In this document: positions 8,861-16,922 of the stretch, in pieces
Layout of the letters: each line of letters opens with the position of its first letter
How positions within the stretch are numbered: position 1 is the first letter of the stretch
Assembly (NCBI GenBank): GCA_030827125.1
Contig: JAURFD010000004.1
Span: 62,001 to 126,000 of the forward strand
From: Candidatus Nanopelagicales bacterium
GTDB taxonomy: Bacteria; Actinomycetota; Actinomycetes; S36-B12
Direction: 5' to 3'
DNA length: 64,000 nucleotides
Program-made: the position numbers and the translations under genes
Notes under the pieces: model-generated
Told to the model about the DNA's origin: nothing
The model's database searches: none
What the model saw: only the letters and a program-made list of their open reading frames with translations

Positions 8861-9322
8861 ATGGCCACACCGAGCACGGACACGTCGCTCAAGGCCCTCG
8901 TGCAAGCCGCGGTCGCGGATCTGCAGCGCCTGATCAAGGCGCAGGTCGAGTTGGCCAAGCTCGAACTGGCCCAGACCGGCAAGGCGGCTGGCAAGACCAG
9001 CGGGCTCTTCGTCGGGGCGCTCACCATGGCCGGCGTCGGCGGCCTCTTCCTCCTGGTGACCATCGCCTACGTCCTGGTCGCCCTCGGTCTGCCGGTGTGG
9101 GCCGGCTTCGGCATCGTGACGCTTGCGCTCTTCGTGGTGGCACTCATCCTGGGCCTACTCGGCAAAAAGGCCGCGAATGGGATCAAGGGTCCGGAGCAGA
9201 CGATCGCCGAGATCGAGAAGACCAAGGCCGCCGTCAAGGAGGCGCTCAGCGGCGGCACTGCTCCCGCTATCGAAGAGGTCGGCATCATCGAGATCGAGGC
9301 GCGGCCCGCCTCGGACTCCTGA
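8861..9322 (+). CDS. Phage holin-X / superfamily III-like membrane protein
   Basis: This 153-residue protein starts with an amphipathic helix (LKALVQAAVADLQRLIKAQVELAKLEL) followed by two strongly hydrophobic segments, about residues 52-75 and 80-105. It ends in a charged tail. This layout matches the 'putative actinobacterial holin-X' family (PF07332), which in most genomes is an ordinary chromosomal gene and not phage-derived. Its function is unknown. ATG 8861 is preceded by AAGGAGG at an ideal distance. The stop codon directly abuts the GTG of the next gene, so the two are coupled. Confidence 0.78.
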   Translation: MATPSTDTSLKALVQAAVADLQRLIKAQVELAKLELAQTGKAAGKTSGLFVGALTMAGVGGLFLLVTIAYVLVALGLPVWAGFGIVTLALFVVALILGLLGKKAANGIKGPEQTIAEIEKTKAAVKEALSGGTAPAIEEVGIIEIEARPASDS

Positions 9323-10240
9323 GTGCTCCTCGACGCCCAGGCGGTCATCCGCGCCCCGGGCCCCTGGACGCACCGCGACATCTCGGCCAACGGAGCGCGC
9401 TTCCACATCGTCGAGGCTGGCAGCGGCCCCCTGGTGCTCCTGCTCCACGGCTTTCCGATGTTCTGGTGGACCTGGCGACAGCAATTAACGGCGCTGGCTG
9501 ACGCGGGATACCGCGCGGTGGCGATGGATCTGCGCGGGTACGGCGGCTCCGATCACACTCCCCACGGTTATGACCCCACCACGTTGTCCCATGACGTCGC
9601 TGGCGTGATCCGCTGCCTCGGCGAGCCCTCGGCGACGGTGGTCGGGCACGGGTGGGGCGGGCTCGTGGCATGGACCATGGGCGTCCTCGAGCCCGATGCC
9701 GTGAACGCCATCGCACCGGTGTCGATGCCACACCCGCGGCGACTGCGCGCCGCCATCGCGCGGGACGCGCTTCAACGACGTCGTTCGCTGTATGCCCTGG
9801 GATTCCAATGGCCTCTCCTGCCCGAGCGATTCCTGCAGGAGGACGACTGCGCACGCATCGAGGAAATCTTGCGAGATTGGTCAGCGACCGATGCGTGGCC
9901 CACGGATGAGACCGCGCTCGTGTACCGATCCGCGTTCGCCCTGTGGCCGACAGCTCACTGCGCGGTGGAGTACCACCGGTGGGCCGTGCGCTCGTTCCTA
10001 CGCACCGACGGTCGTCGGTACGCCCAACGCATGGAGACTCCGATCGAGGTGCCGGTGCTGCAGATGCATGGTGTCGAGGACCCCTCGGTCCTCGTGCGCT
10101 CCGCGCAGGGGTCCGCCGAGTGGGTCGCGGGTGCCTACTCGCTGCTGGAATTCCCCGGCGTGGGTCACTTCCCTCAGGAGGAGGATCCCGGTCGCTTCAC
10201 GGCCGCCCTGCTGTCCTGGCTGCGCGGCCTGGACCGCTAA
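9323..10240 (+). CDS. Alpha/beta hydrolase, EphE-like, nucleophile position is Gly
   Basis: This 305-residue alpha/beta-hydrolase-fold protein resembles epoxide-hydrolase relatives. The oxyanion region is LLLHGFPMFWWTW and the dehalogenase-like segment is AMDLRGYGGSD. A likely acidic residue is the Asp in HGVEDPSVL, and the likely catalytic His is in GVGHFPQEEDP. The nucleophile elbow, however, reads VVGHGWGG, where active relatives have Asp or Ser in the third place (GHDWGG). The codon is GGG, which is unambiguous in the sequence given. The protein may therefore lack hydrolase activity or use another residue. It begins immediately after the holin-like gene and converges on marP with a 4-base stop overlap. 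Confidence 0.82.
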   Translation: MLLDAQAVIRAPGPWTHRDISANGARFHIVEAGSGPLVLLLHGFPMFWWTWRQQLTALADAGYRAVAMDLRGYGGSDHTPHGYDPTTLSHDVAGVIRCLGEPSATVVGHGWGGLVAWTMGVLEPDAVNAIAPVSMPHPRRLRAAIARDALQRRRSLYALGFQWPLLPERFLQEDDCARIEEILRDWSATDAWPTDETALVYRSAFALWPTAHCAVEYHRWAVRSFLRTDGRRYAQRMETPIEVPVLQMHGVEDPSVLVRSAQGSAEWVAGAYSLLEFPGVGHFPQEEDPGRFTAALLSWLRGLDR

Positions 10241-11421
10241 CGGCGGCACGCCCCCGAGTCAGCGGGGGTCGTCGCCGTCGCTCCAGCGCGCGCGATGCTC
10301 GCCACCTCATCAGCCGTGATCGCGTATCCGGTCTCCGGTTCATCGGTGCCGGCAGCGAAGACAACGCCGTAGACGGTGCCGTCGGGGGCAAGCAGCGGAC
10401 CACCCGAGTTGCCGGGCACGACCTCACCGCGGAAGGAGTAGACCTCCCGCACGACACCGGCTCGCCCGTAGATGTCTTCTCCGCGCGCATCGATTCGTGC
10501 GCGGATGCGCGCAGGACCCGCGGTGAGGTCGCCCCCGCCGGGGAAGCCAGCCACCACCGCACTGTCCCTGGTGTCAGCGACGCGATCGGCGAACTGCAGT
10601 GACGGCGCCGGAAGGCCCGGGACATAGAGGACGGCGGCATCAATCTGGTCGTCGATGTCCACGAGGATGGCGTCGTACACCGTTGGGTCACCCGGCAGGC
10701 GCACGCGCGGCTGGGTTGATCCGGCGACCACATGAGCATTGGTGAGGACGTGTTCGGGCGCGTAGACGAAGCCGGACCCGGTCACCGTGACATCACAGGC
10801 GACCGCGGTGATCTTGACCAGCGAGGGCCAGGCGGCGCGGACGGCCGGATCCTTAAGCAGTTTTTTGTTTGGCGCGGGCACCTGCGGTCCGGCGTACTGT
10901 CCAAAGCCGGAGAAGACCCGGGGCAGGCCCGACGCATCGACCGCGTTGCGCAGGCCGCTCAACATGTCCCGGGCAGGATCGGGAACAGCACGGTCGATCG
11001 TGCTGAGCAACAGGGACGAGCGCACCTCACGAGCGACACTCAACGACGGGATGAAGCCCACGGCTGACGCGACGATCCATAACACGGCGCATAGGGCCAC
11101 GACGTTCAGTGCGGCTCCGCCCGCGCTGTCGATCGCCCGCGCACTCTCCCAGGGGATGCCATTGCGCATGCGCCGACCAAGGAAAGACAGCACGCTCTGT
11201 CCGGCCAGTGCGCTGACCAAGATGCCGACAGCGAGTGTGATGGCACCGGCGAGTTCCGGAAGATCGAGGCCCTCCACGACATTGGGCAGGATGAGCGCGG
11301 CGCCCAATCCACCGGCGAGGAATCCGGTGAAGGACAGCAGGCCAGCGACGAAGCCCTGGCGCCACCCTGCCCACGCGAAGACCACCAGAGCGGCGATGAC
11401 GACCCCGTCAACGATGTTCAT
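10237..11421 (-). CDS. marP: MarP family membrane serine protease (CvpA + trypsin domains)
   Basis: This 394-residue protein has four N-terminal membrane helices of the CvpA/colicin V type (to about residue 125) and an extracytoplasmic trypsin-like domain. The catalytic triad is visible as His in VLTNAHVVAG, Asp in DDQIDAAVLYV and Ser in GNSGGPLLA. Two Cys residues flank the protease domain, the first in TAVACDVTV and the second in SGACRR at the end; MarP of M. tuberculosis, needed for acid and oxidative resistance, depends on a disulfide. The start overlaps the upstream NUDIX stop as ATGA, so it is the last gene of the nth-NUDIX-marP operon. Confidence 0.93.
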   Translation of the reverse strand: MNIVDGVVIAALVVFAWAGWRQGFVAGLLSFTGFLAGGLGAALILPNVVEGLDLPELAGAITLAVGILVSALAGQSVLSFLGRRMRNGIPWESARAIDSAGGAALNVVALCAVLWIVASAVGFIPSLSVAREVRSSLLLSTIDRAVPDPARDMLSGLRNAVDASGLPRVFSGFGQYAGPQVPAPNKKLLKDPAVRAAWPSLVKITAVACDVTVTGSGFVYAPEHVLTNAHVVAGSTQPRVRLPGDPTVYDAILVDIDDQIDAAVLYVPGLPAPSLQFADRVADTRDSAVVAGFPGGGDLTAGPARIRARIDARGEDIYGRAGVVREVYSFRGEVVPGNSGGPLLAPDGTVYGVVFAAGTDEPETGYAITADEVASIARAGATATTPADSGACRR

Positions 11422-12095
11422 GCGTCGTCCACCACGAGGGGACCATCAAGGTCGACGACCCTGGTGTCATCCCAGGGCTTGCTCCACCCTGCGAGGTCCA
11501 GCAGTCCCGAAATCAGTCCAGCGGTGAAGCCCCACACACGTAATCCCGATACATCGAATCCGGGCCCCTCATAGCCGGAGGGATGTCGTACGCGTACCCG
11601 ACGACGCGGATCCGCCAGTTGCTCGATGGGGACGCGATGAACACTGGCGACTTCACGCGGGTCGGCTACATAGATGCTCGAGGGATTGCGCCACCATCCA
11701 AGAACCGGAGTGACGATGAAGTTCGACACCGGCACCCACAGGTCAGGAAGGAGGGCGAACGGCACCACTCCAGCCACGTCGACGCCGGTCTCCTCCGTCG
11801 CCTCCCGGAGCGCCGCCTCGATTGGATTCGCGTCCTGATCTTCGAGTGCTCCCCCGGGAAAGGCCGGCTGCCCGGCGTGCGAATTCATGTCGTGCGCCCG
11901 CTCGATGATCAGCAGATCCGGTCCCTCGCCGAGCAGCATGAGGACCGCCGATGCTCGTGCTCCCTCCGCGGGAGGGAGGAACCGAGTGAGGTGGCTGCCG
12001 TGGACCTCGCCGATCGTCGCTGCCACCGGCTCAAGCCACGACGGCAGATCGGCGACCGGCAGTCGGAAGCCGCGGGCCGGATCCCGGCCGATCAC
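11418..12095 (-). CDS. NUDIX hydrolase, coenzyme A pyrophosphatase type
   Basis: This 225-residue protein carries the NUDIX box [24 protein letters not shown], preceded by [10 protein letters not shown]. The HxGQxAFPGG element just before the box is the mark of the CoA diphosphatase (NudL/UPF0035) subfamily, which cleaves CoA to 3',5'-ADP and phosphopantetheine. GTG 12095 overlaps the nth stop as GTGA and gives a normal family length; a longer in-frame extension is rich in Arg and lacks coding character. Its position between nth and marP is typical of actinobacteria, though the thioredoxin-like gene that I recall there in M. tuberculosis is absent. Confidence 0.9.
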   Translation of the reverse strand: MIGRDPARGFRLPVADLPSWLEPVAATIGEVHGSHLTRFLPPAEGARASAVLMLLGEGPDLLIIERAHDMNSHAGQPAFPGGALEDQDANPIEAALREATEETGVDVAGVVPFALLPDLWVPVSNFIVTPVLGWWRNPSSIYVADPREVASVHRVPIEQLADPRRRVRVRHPSGYEGPGFDVSGLRVWGFTAGLISGLLDLAGWSKPWDDTRVVDLDGPLVVDDA

Positions 12096-12829
12096 GCTCG
12101 ACCTTCCGAACGCACAAGCCCCACGGCCACCTCGGGATCGGTAGGTCCCTCCCCGTAGGAGGGACACCACCGGGCGACGGGGCACGCCCCGCAGGCCGGC
12201 TTGCGGGCATGGCAACAGCGGCGACCATGCCAGATGAGTTGGTGTGACAGCGATGTCCAGTCGCGGCGAGGGAACAGGTCCATGAGCGCCGCTTCGACTC
12301 GATCGGGGTCGGTCTCCTCGGTCCAACCCAGTCGACGAGCAAGCCGGCCCACGTGCGTATCCACCGTGATCCCAGGAATACCGAACGCATTGCCCAGGAC
12401 GACATTCGCCGTCTTGCGGCCCACCCCCGGCAGCGTGACGAGGTCCTCAAGGTGGCCGGGTACCTCGCCGCCAAAGCGGTTGCACAGCGCCTGGGCAAGC
12501 CCTTGGACACTGGCGGCCTTGGCGCGGAAGAAGCCGGTGGGCTGAATCAACGCCTCGAGTTCCTCGCGCTCCGCTGCCGCGTAGGCGGCGGCATTGGGAT
12601 AGCGCCGGAAGAGCGTAGGGGTGACCTGATTGACCCGTCGGTCGGTGCATTGGGCCGAAAGCACGGTGGCCACCAGCAACTCGAGCGGGTTGGTGAAATC
12701 GAGTTCACAGTGCGCATCCGGATAGGTTGCGGCCAGCACCCGCCCCACCTTGCGAGCGCGACGCACAAGCGCGGTACGTGCGGCCGAGTCCTCGGTCGCA
12801 CCACCGATGCGCGATCTCGAGGCAGGCAC
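12092..12829 (-). CDS. nth: Endonuclease III (DNA glycosylase/AP lyase)
   Basis: This 245-residue base-excision repair enzyme removes oxidised pyrimidines and cleaves the abasic site. The helix-hairpin-helix is [18 protein letters not shown] and includes the catalytic Lys; the catalytic Asp is in TVDTHVGRL. The 4Fe-4S cluster ligands follow the pattern C-x6-C-x2-C-x5-C in [20 protein letters not shown] 12829 is supported by a TACCCT box at 12836-12841 (minus strand) ending 6 bases before it, without a ribosome binding site. It is the first gene of the nth-NUDIX-marP operon and is divergent from crp, as in other actinobacteria. Confidence 0.96.
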   Translation of the reverse strand: MPASRSRIGGATEDSAARTALVRRARKVGRVLAATYPDAHCELDFTNPLELLVATVLSAQCTDRRVNQVTPTLFRRYPNAAAYAAAEREELEALIQPTGFFRAKAASVQGLAQALCNRFGGEVPGHLEDLVTLPGVGRKTANVVLGNAFGIPGITVDTHVGRLARRLGWTEETDPDRVEAALMDLFPRRDWTSLSHQLIWHGRRCCHARKPACGACPVARWCPSYGEGPTDPEVAVGLVRSEGRA

Positions 12830-12937
12830 CCTGCCAGGGTACGTCGGACCGGGCCCAACTTCGCGATGGCGATGCTGTGCGCCTCCCCCTTCACGGTGTC
12901 AGGATCGATAGGGGAGACTGTGCCTGAAGGAGGAGAG

Positions 12938-13612
12938 GTGGACGACGTACTCATGCATGCGCCGCTGTTCTCGGCGCTGGATGCCGAGGGTGCCGCAGCG
13001 ATGCGCACCTCCATGGAGGAGAGCCGAGTATCCCGGGGAGACACGATCTTCACCGAGGGTGAGCCCGGGGATCGGATGTACGTCATCCTCGACGGCAAGA
13101 TCAAACTCGGCCAGACATCGCCCGACGGACGCGAGTCCCTGCTCGCCGTCCTGGGTCCGGGAGAGGTCTTCGGTGAACTGTCACTGTTCGATCCGGGACC
13201 GCGCACAGCGACCGCCACCGCGGTCACGGATTCGCTGGTCATCGGCCTCGGTCATGAGAACCTGCGCACCTGGCTGACCGGCCGTCCCGAGGTCGCCGAG
13301 GCCCTCCTCCAGGCTCTCGCCCGCCGACTACGGCGCACCAACGAGGCTCTCGCCGACCTGGTGTTCTCCGATGTGCCTGGACGTGTTGCCAAGCAGCTCC
13401 TCGATCTCGCCGACAAGTTCGGTCAGCCGGGGCCTGACGGCGTACTCGTGCACCACGACCTGACGCAGGAGGAACTCGCCCAACTCGTGGGAGCCTCGCG
13501 GGAGACCGTGAACAAGGCGCTCGCCGACTTCACGACGCGTGGCTGGATTCAGGTCGATCAGCGCGAGGTCATGCTGCTCGACATGGAGCGGTTGGCGCGT
13601 CGAGCCCGCTAG
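12938..13612 (+). CDS. crp: Crp/GlxR-type cAMP receptor transcription regulator
   Basis: This 224-residue global regulator has an N-terminal cyclic-nucleotide domain and a C-terminal winged helix-turn-helix. The phosphate-binding cassette is FGELSLFDPGPRTATA, with the Glu and Arg that hold cAMP. The recognition region is LTQEELAQLVGASRETVNKA. The length matches Crp of Mycobacterium and Streptomyces (224). GTG 12938 follows AAGGAGG by 4 bases; GTG 12920 with GGGGAG is possible and would add 6 residues. A possible target in this window is acs. The stop forms a CTAG overlap with the convergent MBL gene. Confidence 0.95.
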   Translation: MDDVLMHAPLFSALDAEGAAAMRTSMEESRVSRGDTIFTEGEPGDRMYVILDGKIKLGQTSPDGRESLLAVLGPGEVFGELSLFDPGPRTATATAVTDSLVIGLGHENLRTWLTGRPEVAEALLQALARRLRRTNEALADLVFSDVPGRVAKQLLDLADKFGQPGPDGVLVHHDLTQEELAQLVGASRETVNKALADFTTRGWIQVDQREVMLLDMERLARRAR

Positions 13613-14403
13613 CGGCCCTCGAGATACGCCACCTGCGCGAGGGTCGACGCGAGCGCCGCGAACCGCACCGTCGCCGGTACGTCGGCGTACACGATGTCGA
13701 CGATCTCCTCCGCAGTGCGGCGTCCCCCAGCCCAGACCGCACGAATCTGGTCAAGGCGCACCCTGCGATGTTCGAGGTAGGCGTCTAGCACACCGATGGG
13801 GTCGTCAAGCACCGGGCCGTGCCCCGGAAGCAGGTGCGTCGCTTGCTGATGCTGGGCCAGATCGCGCAGCATGGTGAGCGACTCAAGATAGGCGCCGAGA
13901 TTGCCGTCCGGGTAGGCCACCACGGTGGTCCCTCGACCTAACACCGTGTCACCGGTGAGCAGCGCGCCCTCGGAGGGCACGAAGAAGGACAGGCAGTCAG
14001 AGGTGTGCCCGGGCGTCGCCACCACATGAACCTCGACGTCCCCCACCGTGGTCACCTCACCCGCGACAAGCCCTTCCCCTCCGAGGCGATGGGCCGGATC
14101 CAGGGCTCGCACGGGTGCTCGGGTGAGTTCATGCAATCGGCGGGCCCCTTCCGCATGATCGGGATGACCGTGGGTGAGAAGAATGTGCGTCACCTGACCG
14201 GTCTCGGCGACCGCACGGAGGTGACCTTCATCCTGCGGCCCCGGGTCGATGACCATCACCGCCTCACCGCTGCCGACCACCCACGTATTGGTGCCATCGA
14301 GCGTCATCGGACTCGGATTTGGAGCAAGCACGCACCGAAGTCGATCCGAGTGGACGCCACCGGACCAAGCATCTCGCGAACCCATCATCGGGAGCCCGCT
14401 CAC
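13609..14403 (-). CDS. MBL-fold metallohydrolase (LACTB2/Rv3677c-like)
   Basis: This 264-residue metallo-beta-lactamase-fold protein has the metal motif LLTHGHPDHAEG, a second His in ATPGHTSD, the Asp in LLTGDTVLG and a late His in LLPGHGPV. A C-terminal winged-helix-like tail, RRTAEEIVDIVYADVP, is typical of the LACTB2 type (a nuclease in animals). Orthologues next to crp are conserved in actinobacteria, and their substrate is unknown. The start overlaps the upstream NUDIX gene stop as ATGA, so the two are translationally coupled. Confidence 0.88.
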   Translation of the reverse strand: MSGLPMMGSRDAWSGGVHSDRLRCVLAPNPSPMTLDGTNTWVVGSGEAVMVIDPGPQDEGHLRAVAETGQVTHILLTHGHPDHAEGARRLHELTRAPVRALDPAHRLGGEGLVAGEVTTVGDVEVHVVATPGHTSDCLSFFVPSEGALLTGDTVLGRGTTVVAYPDGNLGAYLESLTMLRDLAQHQQATHLLPGHGPVLDDPIGVLDAYLEHRRVRLDQIRAVWAGGRRTAEEIVDIVYADVPATVRFAALASTLAQVAYLEGR

Positions 14404-15257
14404 GACATCCCCTCGACCTCGGATCCCGCGGGTTCTTGCGCCATCGAGAGGACGATGCTGTTGTCACGAACATCCACAACATCCCACGCCAGTTGGTCAC
14501 CCTCGACCAGTCGTGGCCGCGGCATAAGCGGACGGATCTCGCGGGTCGGGGCAACGTCGAGGACATCTGTCGCGTCACCCAGTGCCGCGATATCCGCCAA
14601 CGTCGCCACCGTGGGCGGCAGCATCGGCATACTCCCACGGCCATACGACTGCAGGGCCTGCTGAGCGGTGAACCATCCGGTCTGGTCCGCCTCGCCGCTC
14701 ACATCGCGGACCTGCTGCCCGACGGGAACGCGGGCGACAAAGAAGCGGACGTCGTAGCGACGAGTTTCCATCTCGGGCGTGACCCAGTGCGTCCACATGC
14801 ACAGGGCGCTCGCGTCGATCCGCAATCCGCGATCGCGGAGGAAGTGCGCAAACGGCACCTCCCCCGAGGCAACCGCAGCACGGTCCGCTTCCCAATGCGG
14901 GCCTTCACGGGGAACCGCACCGGACTCATCGACGGCGAGCAGGATGGAGGTCTCTTCGAACAGTTCTCGTGCGGCACCAGCCACGAGCCCGCGAGCAACG
15001 TCGAGGGAAGGCGCCGTCATCCGATCCGACGAGACCTCTCCCACGATGGGCACCTCTTGGTCGCGCGCATCGACGCGGCCGCCGGGGAAGACCCACATGC
15101 CCGGGGCAAAGGCCATCGTCATTGCGCGGCGCATGAGATAGGTGCGCAACGGAGCACCTTCGGGCACCAGCACCACCGTCGTGGCGTCGCGCACCGGGGG
15201 CGGGTCGAACTCACCACGAATAAGCGCGAGGGTGCGCTCACGCACCTCCCGCGGCAT
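14400..15257 (-). CDS. NUDIX hydrolase, NUDT19/RNA-decapping-like
   Basis: This 285-residue protein has a split NUDIX region. VFPGGRVDARD is followed about 35 residues later by AAARELFEETSILLA, which supplies the REx2EE metal ligands. The insertion between the Gly-Gly element and the REx2EE helix is typical of the NUDT19-like group of acyl-CoA or nucleotide-sugar hydrolases. The substrate is not determined. It follows ridA by 11 bases and overlaps the MBL gene, giving the order DUF4177-ridA-NUDIX-MBL on one strand. Confidence 0.82.
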   Translation of the reverse strand: MPREVRERTLALIRGEFDPPPVRDATTVVLVPEGAPLRTYLMRRAMTMAFAPGMWVFPGGRVDARDQEVPIVGEVSSDRMTAPSLDVARGLVAGAARELFEETSILLAVDESGAVPREGPHWEADRAAVASGEVPFAHFLRDRGLRIDASALCMWTHWVTPEMETRRYDVRFFVARVPVGQQVRDVSGEADQTGWFTAQQALQSYGRGSMPMLPPTVATLADIAALGDATDVLDVAPTREIRPLMPRPRLVEGDQLAWDVVDVRDNSIVLSMAQEPAGSEVEGMS

Positions 15258-15268
15258 GCGCGGCAGGT

Positions 15269-15730
15269 TCAGTCGGCCACCTCGACGATCATCTCCACCT
15301 CAACGGGGGCGTTCAACGGCAAAGCTGCAACGCCTACCGCAGAGCGCGCATGGCGGCCCCCGTCGCCGAAGATCTCCAGAAGCACCTCGCTCGCCCCGTT
15401 GATGACAGCGGGTTGCCCCGTGAACCCCGGGGCACTTGCGACGAATCCGACGACCTTCACCACGCGGGTCACGCGGTCAAGATTGCCGACGGCGGACTGG
15501 ACGGCGGCGATTGCATTGATCGCGCACTGGCGCGCGCACTCCTGAGCCGTGTCCGGATCGACGTCACCCCCCACGAGACCCACCGCGATCATCTCGCCAT
15601 CGCGCATGGGCAACTGACCAGAGGTATAGACATAACGGCCGGTCGCGATCGCGGGGACGTAAGCGGCCACTGGCGGCACGACCTCGGGAATGACGATGCC
15701 AAGTTCGGCAAGACGGCTGTGGACGCTCAT
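15269..15730 (-). CDS. ridA: RidA family enamine/imine deaminase
   Basis: This 153-residue protein belongs to the RidA/YjgF/YER057c family, whose members hydrolyse reactive 2-aminoacrylate and related enamines and so protect PLP enzymes. It has YVYTSGQLPMRDG, then CAINAIAAVQSAVG, and the C-terminal block NAPVEVEMIVEVAD. It is longer than E. coli RidA, as in the actinobacterial Rv3678c group. The Arg that binds the carboxylate in true RidA is not obvious, so the substrate may differ. ATG 15730 follows AAGGAG at 6 bases. The preceding 51-residue DUF4177 gene ends 2 bases upstream. Confidence 0.86.
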   Translation of the reverse strand: MSVHSRLAELGIVIPEVVPPVAAYVPAIATGRYVYTSGQLPMRDGEMIAVGLVGGDVDPDTAQECARQCAINAIAAVQSAVGNLDRVTRVVKVVGFVASAPGFTGQPAVINGASEVLLEIFGDGGRHARSAVGVAALPLNAPVEVEMIVEVAD

Positions 15731-15732
15731 CA

Positions 15733-15888
15733 CTACTCCTTCGGGCGCTTGAGGTATGCCACGAGATTGTCCGGATTCGGACCCGGCACCACCTGCACGA
15801 GTTCCCAGCCATCCTCGCCCCAGGTATCGAGGATCTGCTTCGTCGCATGGACGAGGAGCGGCACCGTGACGTACTCCCATCGGCTCAT
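15733..15888 (-). CDS. DUF4177 family small protein
   Basis: This 51-residue protein, MSRWEYVTVPLLVHATKQIL and so on, contains LDTWGEDGWELVQVVPGP, the DUF4177 pattern (Trp-Glu-Tyr start and DGWELV core). The gene is too short to be found by length filters but is clearly coding: it ends just before ridA, overlaps the ridA ribosome binding site, and is conserved next to ridA in actinobacteria as I recall. The ATG is preceded by TAGGGT at 15895-15900 (minus strand) with a 6-base spacer and no ribosome binding site. The function is unknown. Confidence 0.82.
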   Translation of the reverse strand: MSRWEYVTVPLLVHATKQILDTWGEDGWELVQVVPGPNPDNLVAYLKRPKE

Positions 15889-15950
15889 GCCCCGACCCTA
15901 GTACGCCGTTCCGAACGGTGACGCCGCGCCGGGGCGACTAGGCTCATCAG

Positions 15951-16922
15951 GTGTCCACCACCGACTGGCCCGACGTGCAACTGCACGTGGTCTCCGGCAA
16001 GGGAGGGACCGGCAAGACCACGGTGGCGTCCGCCCTGGCCCTCGCACTTGCTCGAGACGGCCGGCGCGTCCTCGTCATGGAGGTGGAGGGACGCCAAGGC
16101 CTGTCGCAGGTCTTCGAAAGCCCTCCCCTGCCGTACGCCGAGCGTCGCCTGGTCACCGTGTCCGGTGGTGGCGAGGTCTGGGGGCTCGCGGTCGACCCCG
16201 AGGAGGCCCTCCTCGACTACCTGGAGCTGTTCTACAACCTCCGCCGCGCTGGCGGAGTCCTGCGCCGCATGGGCGCGGTGGAGTTCGTCACGACGATCGC
16301 CCCCGGATTGCGCGACGTCCTGCTCACCGGCAAGGCCGTGGAGCTAGTACGCCGCAGCGACAAGAAGCACGACACCCCGTACGACGCCATCGTTCTCGAC
16401 GCTCCACCCACCGGGCGCATCACACGATTCTTGAACGTCAACACCGAAATCGCGGGCGTCGCCAAGGTGGGTCCTATCCGCCAGCAAGCCGACGGAGTCA
16501 TGGCCGTGCTGCGCTCCGCCCGCACTGCCGTACATCTCGTCACCATCTTGGAAGAGATGCCGGTTCAGGAGACCATCGATGGGGTTGCCGAGTTGCATGA
16601 TTCGGCGCTCCCGGTGGGTGGCATCGTCATCAACATGATGCGTCCGCCACTGCTCCCCGAGGGCAACTGCGAGGTGCCGGACGCGGCCCAACTCGATGCT
16701 GGACTCGCTGCGGCAGGTCTCACCGCGACGTCAACCGTCATCGAAGCCCTACGCGGCGAAGCCGCCGACCACATCGCCCGAGTGGCCCTCGAGGCGACCG
16801 AACGAGAGCGACTCGCCGTGCTCGACCGGCCGATGTACGAGTTGCCCTACCTCCCGGGCGGGATGGATCTGACGGGCCTGCAGGAAATGGCGGTCATGCT
16901 GCGCGAACAGGGGATGGCCTGA
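15951..16922 (+). CDS. ArsA/GET3-like ATPase, first of pair
   Basis: This 323-residue protein has the deviant Walker A SGKGGTGKTTVASALA of the SIMIBI/MinD-ArsA class and VLDAPPTGRITRFL as switch II. Actinobacteria carry two such ATPases side by side (Rv3679-Rv3680 in M. tuberculosis, from memory); there the pair is reported to form a complex linked to glycerol and envelope metabolism and not to arsenic. No ArsB or metal-binding Cys cluster is nearby here. GTG 15951 has a TAGGCT box at 15939-15944 and no ribosome binding site. The stop overlaps the second ATPase as TGATG. Confidence 0.9.
   Translation: MSTTDWPDVQLHVVSGKGGTGKTTVASALALALARDGRRVLVMEVEGRQGLSQVFESPPLPYAERRLVTVSGGGEVWGLAVDPEEALLDYLELFYNLRRAGGVLRRMGAVEFVTTIAPGLRDVLLTGKAVELVRRSDKKHDTPYDAIVLDAPPTGRITRFLNVNTEIAGVAKVGPIRQQADGVMAVLRSARTAVHLVTILEEMPVQETIDGVAELHDSALPVGGIVINMMRPPLLPEGNCEVPDAAQLDAGLAAAGLTATSTVIEALRGEAADHIARVALEATERERLAVLDRPMYELPYLPGGMDLTGLQEMAVMLREQGMA

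Noticed and set aside
8861-9322. Prophage signal from the holin-like gene
   Set aside because: No other phage gene is near; this family is part of a conserved chromosomal block in actinobacteria.
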